Below, piece by piece: positions 1 to 8,977 of a DNA stretch of 25,357 nucleotides (positions are counted from its first letter, which is position 1; each line of letters opens with the position of its first letter). Under the pieces are notes generated by a model, which was given only the letters and a program-made list of their open reading frames with translations, was not told where the DNA came from and ran no database searches. The DNA is from Chara braunii. Lineage: Eukaryota > Streptophyta > Charophyceae > Charales > Characeae. Made by a program: the position numbers and the translations under genes. The stretch lies in the NCBI GenBank assembly GCA_003427395.1, contig BFEA01000480.1, positions 63,707 to 89,063 of the forward strand, given 5' to 3'.

Positions 1-88
<88 letters not shown>
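1..88. repeat. (AG)n microsatellite at the window edge
   Basis: An uninterrupted AG dinucleotide run fills the first 88 bases and probably continues outside the window. All six frames are open only because of the repeat. Confidence 0.98.
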
Positions 89-90
<2 letters not shown>

Positions 91-92
<2 letters not shown>

Positions 93-430
93 TGTGGTTG
101 AAATGATTTAAAAAATATATATTTGATACTTTTCCTGGAAAGACCACAACATAATCTACGATTGCTTCAATTTTCAGATATTTTCATGTATTCTTTTGAG
201 CGTGAAAAATCATTAAAGTTTGACTACTTTTTTCGTTGGCCCATACATGGATGTGTTAAAATTGGAAAATGTGCTGAATCGGCACGACAATTATTTTGTG
301 GTCTTAATAATGTTGTGAATTGTTTCTTATATTTTTCCCAAAAGACTACAACCTAATCTATGAATTCCAATTTTTTATGTGAATTCCCCTGATCACAAAA
401 AATCGTCAACATTGCCGCTTGCAAATTGCG
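91..430. repeat. Diverged ~200-bp tandem repeat monomers, block A
   Basis: AT-rich block containing two related monomers about 200 bp apart. Each starts with a TTTTCC-(3-4 nt)-AAA-CACAAC-ATCTAC motif (near 134 and 335) followed by a run ending TTTTCAG or TTTTTT. The whole block is homologous to 1590-1940: shared landmarks are GAGCGTGAAAAATCA (about 199) versus GAGCGCGAAAAATCA, GTTGGCCCA-ACATGG, and CTGAATCGGC followed by ACGACAAT or GCGGCGAT. No protein is convincing. It looks like an old satellite or repeated non-coding unit. Confidence 0.6.
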
Positions 431-556
431 GGACTGGACCCACCGGTACCCCTTTTGTGGATCGCATTGAAGGAAGGATCGTTCTCTGATTTTGCTACCG
501 TGCCAGGTCTTATTGCGATAGTTGTAGGTCAACTGCAAAAACAAGAAGGAACGGTT

Positions 557-1110
557 GACAGGACTAACCTTGAACAGAAAGGACTGGCCCTACCTTGGTG
601 TAGACTATGCTCAAATGCCTTCCCATCAAGAAAGAGACCAAAGACAATCGAATATATTTTTCTCCAATGCCCAGACGCCGTCTGGCTCTGGTGATGGTGG
701 GATAGAATCTGGGACCAGCTGGGAACAGGGACACCCTGGCCATGGGACTGGAAGGCCCTGATGTTTGAAATATGGCCCTCAGAACAGACGGACGACTTCA
801 CCCTTAACATATTCAAACAACGACGCAGGGCAGTATTGTGGGCACTATGGAGACGACGCTGCGCCTATGAGATGGAAAGCGTGAGGTTGGAAGGACCTGA
901 ATTTACGGAGAGCATACAACAACAAATCTAGACAAACATAACAGCAAGATGGGAGGAGATTGAAATGCAAATCAAACACACCCATACTCAGAACGATAAC
1001 GCAAAAAATACAAAAAAATTGTACAGACTGGCTCGGGGGGGAGATGGGGGGGAGGGTGGGGAAAGTGGAACGGAATGGAGGAAAAGAGGGGCAAGAGGAG
1101 GGGCAGGATG
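557..1110 (+). pseudogene. LINE ORF2 C-terminal remnant (reverse-transcriptase zinc-binding region)
   Basis: The reading frame contains C-R-L-C at 599-610, then T-I-E-Y-I-F-L-Q-C and a W-L-W end just before a stop at 692-694. This follows the zf-RVT pattern C-x2-C...E-H-x-F-x-x-C...W seen after reverse transcriptase in plant LINEs. The expected histidine is replaced by tyrosine. Reading through the stop, the same frame gives WWDRIWDQL and LWALWRRR before another stop near 929, so it is a pseudogene. The catalytic reverse-transcriptase core is absent. The protein would act in target-primed reverse transcription if intact. The family assignment rests on motif spacing and on the second copy in this window, not on a database search. 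Confidence 0.55.
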
Positions 1111-1398
1111 AGCAGATAACCAAAGACTATAGACTCCTCTTCAATGATTGGACTAAGCTGGAAGACTAAATCCCATTGCGGCCAAGTGATCATTTCCCCG
1201 ACTTCTTCCCCCCCCCGACAAATAGTTTGGTAGGCAAGGCATGGTATGAGGGAGGGTGAGGAGCGGCTTTATAAGAGCAGTTAGACTACTAGGGTCTATG
1301 GATAGCAACAGGCGGAACAAAAGAAGGGCTGAAGAGGCAGATCCAACTTACTAGAATCCTCTGCATAAACATGTGATATAATATGATGTGCAGGGACG

Positions 1399-1415
1399 TT
1401 GGACCCGGTTTCCAG
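1399..1415 (+). other. LINE 3' stem-loop, copy 1
   Basis: The sequence TTGGACCCGGTTTCCAG folds into a five-pair stem (one T-G wobble). It precedes CAGGTATCGCTCCCCA and the A-tail. It is shared with 11529-11545, 16624-16640 and 18309-18324. Confidence 0.55.
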
Positions 1416-1504
1416 CAGGTATCGCTCCCCACTAATAGATGGAGCCGCCATGAGAAGTAGTAGCGGTGTCTGCTTTCACCAGCATCACTGTCACCCCCTC
1501 TGGC

Positions 1505-1512
<8 letters not shown>

Positions 1513-1535
<23 letters not shown>

Positions 1536-1590
1536 CAAAAGCCTNAAAAAAAAAAAAACAAAAGCCTGTCATTGCGATCTATTTCGTGGT
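1513..1590 (+). other. Poly(A) tail with an N-joined duplicated overlap
   Basis: A poly(A) run ends in AAACAAAAGCCT. A single N at 1545 is followed by another poly(A) run and again AAACAAAAGCCT. The identical text on both sides of the N suggests two contig ends that overlap but were joined without merging, so the true locus probably has one copy. Confidence 0.7.
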
Positions 1591-1940
1591 TGAAACTTTT
1601 TTTTTAATTTATTTAATATTTTTCCTGAAAAGTTCACAACAAAATCTACAAGCAATCAAATTTTCAGATTTATTTACTTTTTGTTGTGAGCGCGAAAAAT
1701 CACTGAAGTTGGAGTACTTTCTCTGTTGGCCCAGACATGGCTGAGTGGCAAGAATAGAAATTGTACTGAATCGGCGCGGCGATCATTTCTTTTTTTCCCG
1801 GTCTTAGTGCTTTTTTTTTTTAATTATGACATTTCTTTGGAAATAACACGACCTCGTCTACAAATTCTCAAACTTTCAGACTTTTCTGCAAATTATTCTA
1901 AGCAAAAAACAATTGTCAAACTTGCGTCTTGCAAACACCG
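1590..1940. repeat. Diverged ~200-bp tandem repeat monomers, block A'
   Basis: Homologous to 91-430 along its full length, with the same internal two-monomer layout (starts near 1618 and 1830). It ends with CTTGCGTCTTGCAAAC, matching ATTGCCGCTTGCAAAT at the end of block A. Divergence is substantial, so the duplication is old. Confidence 0.6.
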
Positions 1941-2490
1941 GATCAGAATTTTGGATTTCGCCCAGTTTCACCATAGGGGCCTTTTCCACGACCTGTCCCT
2001 ATGAGTGTCACTACCCATGGAACTTACGGGTGAGAACAGTCCTTTGAAATACTTACCTACCGGTAGGACCTGCTTAAGGTTGTGGGTCCTCCGCTTGCGC
2101 TCGAAGGAGCGGTCATACCGGAATTTGGACCCCTAAATGCCCTCTTTTGCAGTGGCAGTCCACCACAAAAATTCGGCCACCTTGACACAGACGCTGAACC
2201 CCACCATACTGCAACCCTTAGGGCTGCGTACTATACTGCAGCCGTAGGGCTGCGAACAAAGCTACCCTCCAAGGCTCGTGAGTCTGTGACTGCATCCTTA
2301 CAAAGTGGCCTAATGCTTTCACTATTGGCCCAGACCCAACTCAACCCACTAAGAGCACTATTTAGGTTCGCATGTTCGCGGCTCATAGGGTTGTGTTTAT
2401 ACACCTGAGCCATTTTCGTTGTTTCGTCATACCGGTCATTAAAAGAGTGGCTAAAATGCTAGGTATGCCTTTTCGGGGGATGTGGTCATG
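1941..2490. other. Gene-free stretch, nothing recognised
   Basis: Mixed-composition DNA. A 108-codon open frame (2082-2408, +) has no recognisable domain. The repeated phrase TAGGGCTGCG (2219 and 2246) is a small local duplication. Confidence 0.4.
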
Positions 2491-2493
2491 TGA

Positions 2494-2645
2494 AGGATAG
2501 CTATTGGTGCGATCATGAAGAAACAAAACAAAAAGGTGCGGCTGCAAAGGCTTAAAAATTGGAAAATCTTTGAGGACTGCTATTGACACAGTCGTGAAAA
2601 AAAAAAAGGTGCGAGTGTCGGGGCTTGGAAGTCAGAAAACGGTTG
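2494..2645. repeat. Tandem duplication of a ~78-bp unit
   Basis: Unit 1 (2494-2572) and unit 2 (2573-2645) both run AGGA-(ta)-CTGCTATTG or AGCTATTG, then a CATGAAG or CGTGAAA A-rich stretch, AAAGGTGCG, GGCTT, and GAAAA. Unit 2 is shorter in the A-rich part. Confidence 0.6.
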
Positions 2646-2711
2646 ATTAGGGAGCGTATCACAATCAGGCCATGAGGGCGAACAACATCTCACCGACCCT
2701 CCCCCCTTCTC

Positions 2712-2712
2712 C

Positions 2713-2755
<43 letters not shown>

Positions 2756-2758
2756 ACA
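2712..2758. repeat. (CT)n-(CA)n compound microsatellite
   Basis: A CT run passes directly into a CA run of about 28 bases. Confidence 0.95.
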
Positions 2759-2859
2759 TCCATACACATGTACTAGTTTGAAGGGGATATCCTTTCCATA
2801 GTGATCAAGTTAGTTTGAAGGATGTGATTCCACGCCTCATGCATTTCCCGACCGACGGG

Positions 2860-2861
<2 letters not shown>

Positions 2862-2911
<50 letters not shown>

Positions 2912-2912
2912 N

Positions 2913-2983
<71 letters not shown>
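2862..2983. repeat. (CT)n microsatellite with an N at 2912
   Basis: About 120 bases of pure CT, interrupted by one N. The length is likely unresolved in the assembly. Confidence 0.97.
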
Positions 2984-2986
<3 letters not shown>

Positions 2987-3130
2987 CGAGTCACGAGCGA
3001 TGACATAGCCTCTGCCTCTCCCTCTCTCACACACAATCGCACGCACACACACACACACACACAATCTTGGAGTTGTGTATGACGAACATGACACCAAATT
3101 AATAACAATCTACGGGTTGCACAATCGTGT

Positions 3131-3420
3131 TCTCACAGTAAGTCAATTGGTTAGGCACGCAAGTGGCATTTAGAAGGACATGGGTTCAATCCCCACTGAC
3201 TGTTTGATGCACACTTGGTGTCGACCAGCTCATATAATCAGCTTTTTCCCCATTCGGTGCGGGTGGGTTGCATATGGTGTATGAGAGAATATTGACCTTC
3301 AACGCTCATGTTACTCGATGGAGGTGGGGGAAGATGAAAAGAGAGGTGCAACTACATTGTGTTAGCAGGGCCCCCATTGGCGGGCTCAACCCTTCACCCT
3401 AAACCACTAGGGGGTATGGG
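3131..3420 (+). mobile_element. tRNA-derived SINE-like element (RNA polymerase III head)
   Basis: A box-like TAAGTCAATTGG at 3139-3150 is followed 32 bases later by GGTTCAATCCC at 3183-3193. The second fits the B-box consensus GGTTCRANYCC fully, and the spacing is that of a tRNA internal promoter. Text between them (GGTTAGGCACGCAAGTGG) also looks like a tRNA D-arm to anticodon region. The acceptor stem does not close, so this is a tRNA-related SINE head and not a functional tRNA. The body continues into unrelated sequence. The 3' end is not definable here; 3420 is a guess. Confidence 0.5.
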
Positions 3421-3559
3421 CCAATATGCTAGATAACAATTTCGTTGCTTCCAGTTACTACCGTCTACAAGCTTATTTTTGAGACACATTTCAACAAATT
3501 CCCGCAGGTAAGTTTTCTCAAAGACAAAGGCAACCTGCATAACATCCTCACAACTATCC

Positions 3560-3615
3560 AAACCTTAAATTAATATAGGAGGATGTAAACTTAGTCCTAT
3601 ATCAATTTAAGGTTT
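3560..3615. other. 21-bp stem hairpin
   Basis: AAACCTTAAATTAATATAGGA (3560-3580) pairs with 3595-3615 at 20 of 21 positions around a 14-base loop. It lies inside the inverted-repeat-bounded segment. It may be an internal foldback or a transcription-termination-like structure; there is no gene beside it. Confidence 0.7.
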
Positions 3616-3769
3616 GACTTTGTTGTTTGACGATATGTTAAATAGAGAATTGGTTATTGAAATCATAAGTAGAGCAGGTTTTACACCAACTTCACCAACT
3701 AGTACATGTTATCATAAGAGATGATGCCAAACCCTTCAAACTAACTTGATCACTCTGGAAAGTATATCC

Positions 3770-4290
3770 ATTAGACTCTTTTATATATTTATATTGCAAA
3801 TGAAAGTCTTATTATCATTGATATAAACTGACAGTAAAGTACTAGGTAAAAAACTAAAAGGAGGAAAAACAAATTTGGACGAGCGCAATGACAATGATAT
3901 GTGTGCAATCTCGACTAACATTGTTGGTTTTCTGAATGCAAATAAAAATTGTATAATTTTTATTATATTTATTTAAAGCTTAGATGACATTCATACGTCT
4001 GCGTCATTTCCTTCCTTCTCTTAATTTCATATTAATGAATATATGTGATTTTTCAATATAAACCCATGTTATAAAAGTACGTATGGTTGCTCAAACTATA
4101 TACACTTTTTTTTTCTAGCAAGTTTTCACTTTTTCGCCCTTCATATTTTGTATCTTTGAAGTTTTGGATGTTGGGCAACTGATACTTTTTTTTTAATGGG
4201 AACAAGGCTCCAATCTATTCGTGGGGAGCAGCACGTGATGGGAATCGGGCACAACATCCCATATGAAAATTTACAGAGAATTTTAAAAAT
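3770..4290. other. AT-rich gene-free stretch
   Basis: Stops in every frame. Several T runs (4106, 4188) and no recognisable element. Confidence 0.5.
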
Positions 4291-5007
4291 TTGAGATACC
4301 GGGGCCATTACCCGACTTCTGGCTTAAGAAAATTGGAGCTACTTAAAAAACTTTTACGACAAGCTTCAGAAATAGGCGAAAGTCAGAAAATGACTCAGAA
4401 CCCCCCATCCATCCTCTTTTACCTCACTCCGGCAAGACTTACTGCAGCCGAGCCACCATCTCCGCTGCAGATGTGCCCTATTTTCATCCTACGAGCTAGC
4501 CCCCACACTAGTAGGACGCTTGATATCCCACCAGCTAGTTCTCCCACACACCTCTTTTTTCGAAAATTCTCAGACCAAACTGCCTATGGTCTACCCAACC
4601 ACAGTCCAATCCTGGAAACCGAATATCCTAACTGAAACCTCCCACTATTGACACCTCCCCTTTAACAAGCGAAAATATGTTAGGTCCAAGTGTTTAGTCC
4701 TCGTACCAGAATTCGGCTGATCTCATACCCCTCTATGCTAGGGTTACATAGCAACACAAACTTCCCCAGTACCGGCCAGCCTGATTCAGACGGCAAAGAG
4801 TGCCTTCCTCCTTCGACACTCCCGAATAGCCACACGCCCCTAAGTTACAGGGAAAAAACCCCGACATCAGCTATGTCGGACAACCTGGTTATGCCTTCCT
4901 CCCTCGACATAACTCCCCAGACCTCTTTGCTCCCCCAGGTTACAGAGCAAAAGCTCCAGCACCGGCCTGCGTTGTCCCAACATTGTCCTTCTGACCTACT
5001 GCCTTAG
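4291..5007 (+). pseudogene. Proline/serine/threonine-rich open frames, possible retroelement ORF1 remnant
   Basis: Two consecutive open frames (4291-4635 and 4690-5007, different phases) encode hydrophilic, P/S/T-rich sequence without a recognisable fold. The first contains a short K/L-rich segment, LRKLELLKKLLRQA, that could be an amphipathic helix. A GDFNA endonuclease motif lies about 240 bases downstream on the same strand, as expected if this is the tail of a LINE ORF1 or linker. It lacks the CCHC knuckle usual in plant LINE ORF1, so the call is weak. Confidence 0.25.
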
Positions 5008-5235
5008 ACAAACGTCCCTTCCCCTGTTGAACCCCCCTTACTACCTCCCATCTTCTAGTTCTAACCTTCTCTTCCCCCCCCTAACGTTCTTCAACAAACT
5101 CCTTCGGCTGAGAAGCCCCTTAGACAATTACAAAAAATGAGCGTCCATCTTTTTTTTTAAACCATCAGAAAATTTCATACCAGCGCCCACTATTTCCACA
5201 GGGAGAGGGGAAGAGAGGGAAAAGCACAACCCTCT

Positions 5236-5640
5236 CTCCCCATGGAGACTTCAACGCCTATTAGGGTCTCAGATACTTATAAAAGAGGTCACAAGAGTCA
5301 AAGGGATTACTTCCTTCCCCCCAAAAACAACCCCCTGTTTATTTACTGCCTTCGCGGGAAGGCGCACCCTCACCTCCCCACCCCAGTTCAAAAACAGCCC
5401 CCAAAATACCCCTCCTTCTCCCTCAGTATCGCATACAATGCCCCCTAGAGTATGGCAACGTCCAACAAGACCATGATATGAGATATTCAGTAACGCCCGG
5501 ACACCACTAGCCTGCTCCTCCATGCCCCACGCTCCCTCTCCCGCCTCATCATCCTGTTGTCCTCTCACCCCGTACTCTCATCCTCGCGTCATGCCATCAT
5601 AGCGTCCACCGCTCTTCGTTTCCAAATCTCGCCAAGGAGC
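5236..5640 (+). pseudogene. Decayed LINE apurinic-like endonuclease fragment
   Basis: The frame reads P-H-G-D-F-N-A-Y at 5238-5261, directly followed by a stop. GDFN is the hallmark of the exonuclease-endonuclease-phosphatase fold in LINE ORF2. About 280 bases on, in another frame, LSRLIILLSS (5536-5565) and SSRHAII (5581-5601) resemble the C-terminal S-R-(L/I)-D-x-(I/L)-L-x-S and S-D-H part of the same domain. The aspartates are missing, and at least one frameshift and several stops intervene. An intact enzyme would nick target DNA for target-primed reverse transcription. The motif could be a chance five-residue match, so confidence is moderate at best. Confidence 0.35.
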
Positions 5641-5662
5641 CTGCCGTCGCATCAAACCGTCG

Positions 5663-5696
5663 GGCGGCGGAGCGCTCCCGGTAGCGCTCCGCCGCC
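5663..5696. other. Perfect 14-bp GC-rich hairpin
   Basis: GGCGGCGGAGCGCT (5663-5676) pairs perfectly with AGCGCTCCGCCGCC (5683-5696) around loop CCCGGT. It is the most stable short hairpin I see in the window. Confidence 0.85.
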
Positions 5697-5760
5697 ACCC
5701 GGCCAACCTCTGACAACTGATACCCAACTCAGATTTGTGGTCAATTTGCAACCTTATTGA

Positions 5761-6488
5761 TTATTCTTTTGCTAGCCAGTGGAAAGTCACCGGACTGATG
5801 CCCCACAAAATAGAAGGGCCACCTGCATGTGCGTGTGGTTTCAAAAGAAAAAGAGAAGAAATTTCAATGGAGAGCAAATAAGGGTAGTAAGGGTAAGACC
5901 CCACAGGACGAAGACAACCACTTTCAACTTCCAAAGAGCAATTTCCCGGACTCCACGGACTGTAATTTTTGGCCTGGAAGCGGAGGGAAACCCGTTTTCA
6001 CGTCGTCCTCACAGCCGCCAATCTGATGTGGCACGCATTCTCCCCTAGAAAAGCGTTTCCCTTGTTTGCTGACTTTGGGATGCAGTCTTTTGGTGCCAAC
6101 GAAGCCTGTGTTGACCGGACATAAGGTAGACAAGGCAAGGTCCACGGTTCTCACCTCGTAAACCAGTTGCCAGTTGGTCCTTCGAGTCCGCCGTACCCTT
6201 TCCGTTTGGACTGAAATGTGGCTCTGCAGATCGGGACAGGTCGTCGGGTAGAGGCGTGGGAAAATTTTGAGTGTTTGAAAATGCCCGCGCAAATTTGAAT
6301 TTGAATTCGTGAAAATGGCCCGACCACAACACAGTTCTCATATGACATGCAAAGTTGGCCGCTGTATATGAGCCATTTCGTAGGCTGCATGTTGCTCAGG
6401 CTGGTGTTCGTCCGCCATGCATGCAGGGAGAGAGTTTTCCAGGGCAGGTCATGGTGCTGCTGCTGCCATCATGTCGATCGACGTGGGC
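5761..6488. other. Gene-free stretch, nothing recognised
   Basis: Overlapping short open frames on both strands (up to 122 codons, 5924-6292 minus) carry no motif I can name. Confidence 0.4.
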
Positions 6489-6902
6489 TCAGACCATCCG
6501 GGCAAGGCGAGAATAGTAAGCCATAGCCATGTTGGCCAGACTGTCGAAGGGTACTTGGCAGTCATTCGGAGTGTGTAGGCGCCATGGTCGTGATCTTAGG
6601 TCGCTGCTTTCTGAACAGGCGGCCAAGTTTTCTTGTGTGGCCCGTTCTAGTGTGCGCCATGGATCGTCCTCTCTATCACCTTCTGCCATTCCTACTATCG
6701 GCTCGAGCTTGTTCATTGGTAGGATGTTGTTGTCATTGACGAAGTTCTGCCCTCCAGTTCTTCGTTGCTCACCGACAATCGTCTCCGACACGCCATACAC
6801 TACTCTTCGAAGCCCATTCCCCTCCCCCACGATTGAGCTTCGCCCATTCATTAGGGATCTTTCGACGCATCCAGGCAGTGAATCTGTTGGAAGAAAGTGC
6901 AC
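6489..6902 (-). CDS. Unrecognised 137-codon ORF
   Basis: The frame starts MHFLPTDSLPGC and ends YYSRLARMV. The predicted product is hydrophilic, with an acidic middle (EGDREDDPWRTLERATQEN) followed by CSESSDLRSRPWRL. No signal peptide, membrane segment or known motif is visible. The opposite strand is also open (6529-7008), so coding status is ambiguous. Local GC is higher than in flanking DNA, which lengthens random ORFs. It may be a fragment of a transposon-derived gene like the one at 7370-8431, but nothing shows this directly. Confidence 0.2.
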   Translation of the reverse strand: MHFLPTDSLPGCVERSLMNGRSSIVGEGNGLRRVVYGVSETIVGEQRRTGGQNFVNDNNILPMNKLEPIVGMAEGDREDDPWRTLERATQENLAACSESSDLRSRPWRLHTPNDCQVPFDSLANMAMAYYSRLARMV

Positions 6903-7369
6903 GACTGCTTTGCCACATTTTCGCCGACCGACCTTTCTTCTTTGCGATCATGTATCAATACAATCCGAAGTCAGTTGCCGATGTGGTAGAACTCCGGTGG
7001 CGAGGTGAAGATGCTGTGTAGTAGTGATCACATTTGTGTTATTGTCGTTGCAGACAGGGGTGAACATTGTTAAGGTTGTGAATGTAGAAACTTTTTTTTT
7101 CTATTTTTTAATACCATTGTTGGCGCTACTGTTTTGTCATCGCCACAGTCGTGGTTGTTGGTATCTTTGCAATCATAGTTCGGTCTAGGGGCAGGGTTCG
7201 GTGATTCTTGCACACACTCGACAAAGACAGGTGGGATGAGGGAGGGGGATGGCCACAAGATCACTTCCACGCGACCAATCTTGGCAGTATGAGAAGCGCA
7301 AGCATGCAGGAACAATGTGGAGGTAGAAGCATGTAATGGCAAGGATTGGGGTTTGAAGCGCAGCTGGCA
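6903..7369. other. Spacer, nothing recognised
   Basis: Short frames only. A T-rich run occurs at 7092-7110. Confidence 0.4.
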
Positions 7370-8431
7370 ATGGGCTTGTTATCTGCTGCTTCTGATGGTG
7401 ACAACATTCAACACATTCCACCTTCGTTTTCTGCAGCCGTAGGCAAATTGCTGACTTGGGTGCATAACCCTCTCCCCCCTGCATCGATGTTGTCAGTGAG
7501 CTTCCCGCCTCCCCCAACGACCCGGTTCTCATCAGCGGTCAAGGGTGCAGGGCAGAGGATGTACACGTCACCGAGCATGGCGGGAGGCCATTCCAAGCAA
7601 ATTTCTGCCCTATTGCGGCACGACGGTGGAGGAGGCAACAATCACCACTTCATTGTGGATGCAATTGGTCCTATGTGGGCATTTTCTTGGGACTTCAACA
7701 CAGCAGATAGACAACCATGCTATGGCATGAGGCAGCCTGTTCCTCCATATGCTTCTCCTCCTCCTTGGGACATGGCCGACTACATGTGTGCTAACGGGTT
7801 GTCATCACAACCGTTCTCTTCACCGCAACTTGCACCGTCTACACCGTCGGCAGATCAAACAACACCGCAAAGGACAACATGTCCACATGGAAGCAATTGT
7901 TGATGGAGCAGGACAACATAAGTAGTACCCGCCATGGCCAGACCTACACAGTAGAGGAGGGAGGGGGGACAAATGATGAATCCGATGCGGGGAAACGATG
8001 AAACCGACCATGCAGGTTGGATGAGCATCTCACCCTCACAAGTTACATGAGGAAGGACGACGCTATCATGGCGAGTGCTTCTGGGAGACACAAACATCAA
8101 CAACGACCGCTATGGAATGAATGTGTGTCAAAAAGGATGGAGGATCGATGGGTCAGAGCACTTGAGGACTATAGTAAGAAAAGGGGTGGTCTCTCACAAA
8201 CAAACTGAGGGAGATCAACGATAGGTGTACAACGATGAGTGTAACAGTTCACGGAAGCCGACGTTTTGGGAAATACATTTGGAGAAGAAGAAGGAAGAGG
8301 GTGTTAACTTTCTGTTTGAGCCAGAGTTGCGGGACAAGATGGAGTGGGTTTTGGGGAAGTTATCCACAATGTGTGATAACAACTTTGGCGACATCGAGGA
8401 TGCAGGGTCGGGAGAGTGGCAGTTGAGATAA
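7370..8431 (+). pseudogene. Broken transposon-type gene with Myb/SANT-like (trihelix/MADF-like) segment
   Basis: The first frame runs from the ATG at 7370 to 7903. Its product is P/S/Q/T-rich, ending with SSQPFSSPQLAPSTPSADQ and TTPQRT, a typical low-complexity N-terminus. After stops the same strand carries WNECVSKRMEDRWVRALEDY (8113-8172), then a frame change to SRKPTFWEIHLEKKKEEGV (near 8249) and LFEPELRDKMEWVLGKL (8314-8364). The W-C-K-R-x-x-x-R-W...L-x-D-Y helix followed by S-x-(K)-P-x-(F/Y)-W resembles the Myb/SANT-like DNA-binding domains that accompany Harbinger-type transposases in plants. At least two in-frame stops and one frameshift make it a pseudogene. An alternative is a multi-exon gene whose introns I cannot place. 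No catalytic transposase part is present here. Confidence 0.4.
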
Positions 8432-8977
8432 GGGTGGGTCCACAACGACCGACATGGACAACTCTAAGAACATCAGGGAGACATGCCGCACCGAGAAAGG
8501 CAAAGCGCACATGGAGGAAGGGGTTTTGCGATAAGCTAGGATCCGTACTTAACGACTTCCTGTACCCTTAAGGAAAAATCCCACGTAAGCCTCAAAGTAC
8601 GGGTTCTAGGTGATCGGGAAGAGGGGGGTCTATTTTTCTTTTCTTTTCTTTTTCCTTTTTCTTGAAAAAAGAAAGGGGACGGAACAAAAACTTATATTTT
8701 TTTCAGAACTGCCCCTGATGACTTTTTTGCATGGTCGCTTAGCAACTGTGCCGAGAAATCCACGAAACGGTTAGTCATTAGTGTGGGTGGAAATTTTTAT
8801 TTCTTGCGCGCGCGGCTGTTTTTCTAATTTTTGCACGCCACCGTCACATAAACCCGTTCCCCTGCTTTGCATCCCCGCGCTATCTTCCCTTCCTGCCGTG
8901 CGCTCCCTTCTTGCATGCCTCTTTGTCTTCCCTTGAGCAGTCCGATCCTCTCCTTACCCATCATTGCGAGCGATTGG
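8432..8977. other. Gene-free stretch with CT-rich and T-rich tracts
   Basis: Contains a TTTTC repeat tract (8632-8666) and a GCGCGCGCGG run (8807-8816). No gene is recognised. Confidence 0.4.

Larger units (their letters stand above)
431..1535 (+). mobile_element. Degraded non-LTR (LINE) retrotransposon 3' end, copy 1
   Basis: A 5'-truncated LINE remnant. It carries the post-reverse-transcriptase zinc-knuckle region of ORF2 (599-694 and beyond), a G-rich stretch (1036-1110), a conserved stem-loop TTGGACCCGGTTTCCAG at 1399-1415, and a poly(A) tract from 1513. The order zinc knuckle, W-x-L-W-R-x-R segment, 3' stem-loop, A-tail is the same as in the copy at 17613-18360. The 5' boundary is uncertain. 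Block A repeats flank it on both sides. Confidence 0.6.
2785..3769. mobile_element. Segment bounded by 37-bp inverted repeats
   Basis: Bases 2785-2821 (beginning GGATATCCTTTCCATAG) and 3733-3769 are inverted copies matching at 35 of 37 positions. A second inverted 13-mer, ACATGTACTAGTT, lies at 2766-2778 and 3697-3709, in a different order relative to the first pair. Between the arms are a CT microsatellite, a tRNA-like SINE head and a strong hairpin. It could be a foldback or non-autonomous DNA transposon later invaded by a SINE, or two inverted copies of another repeat. No target duplication was found. Confidence 0.4.

Noticed and set aside
2773-3108. Open frames encoding alternating Arg-Glu or Leu-Ser
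   Set aside because: They are CT/AG microsatellite translations.
5269-5568. 99-codon glycine-rich minus-strand ORF
   Set aside because: It is the antisense of the region carrying the GDFNA motif, and has no recognisable family.
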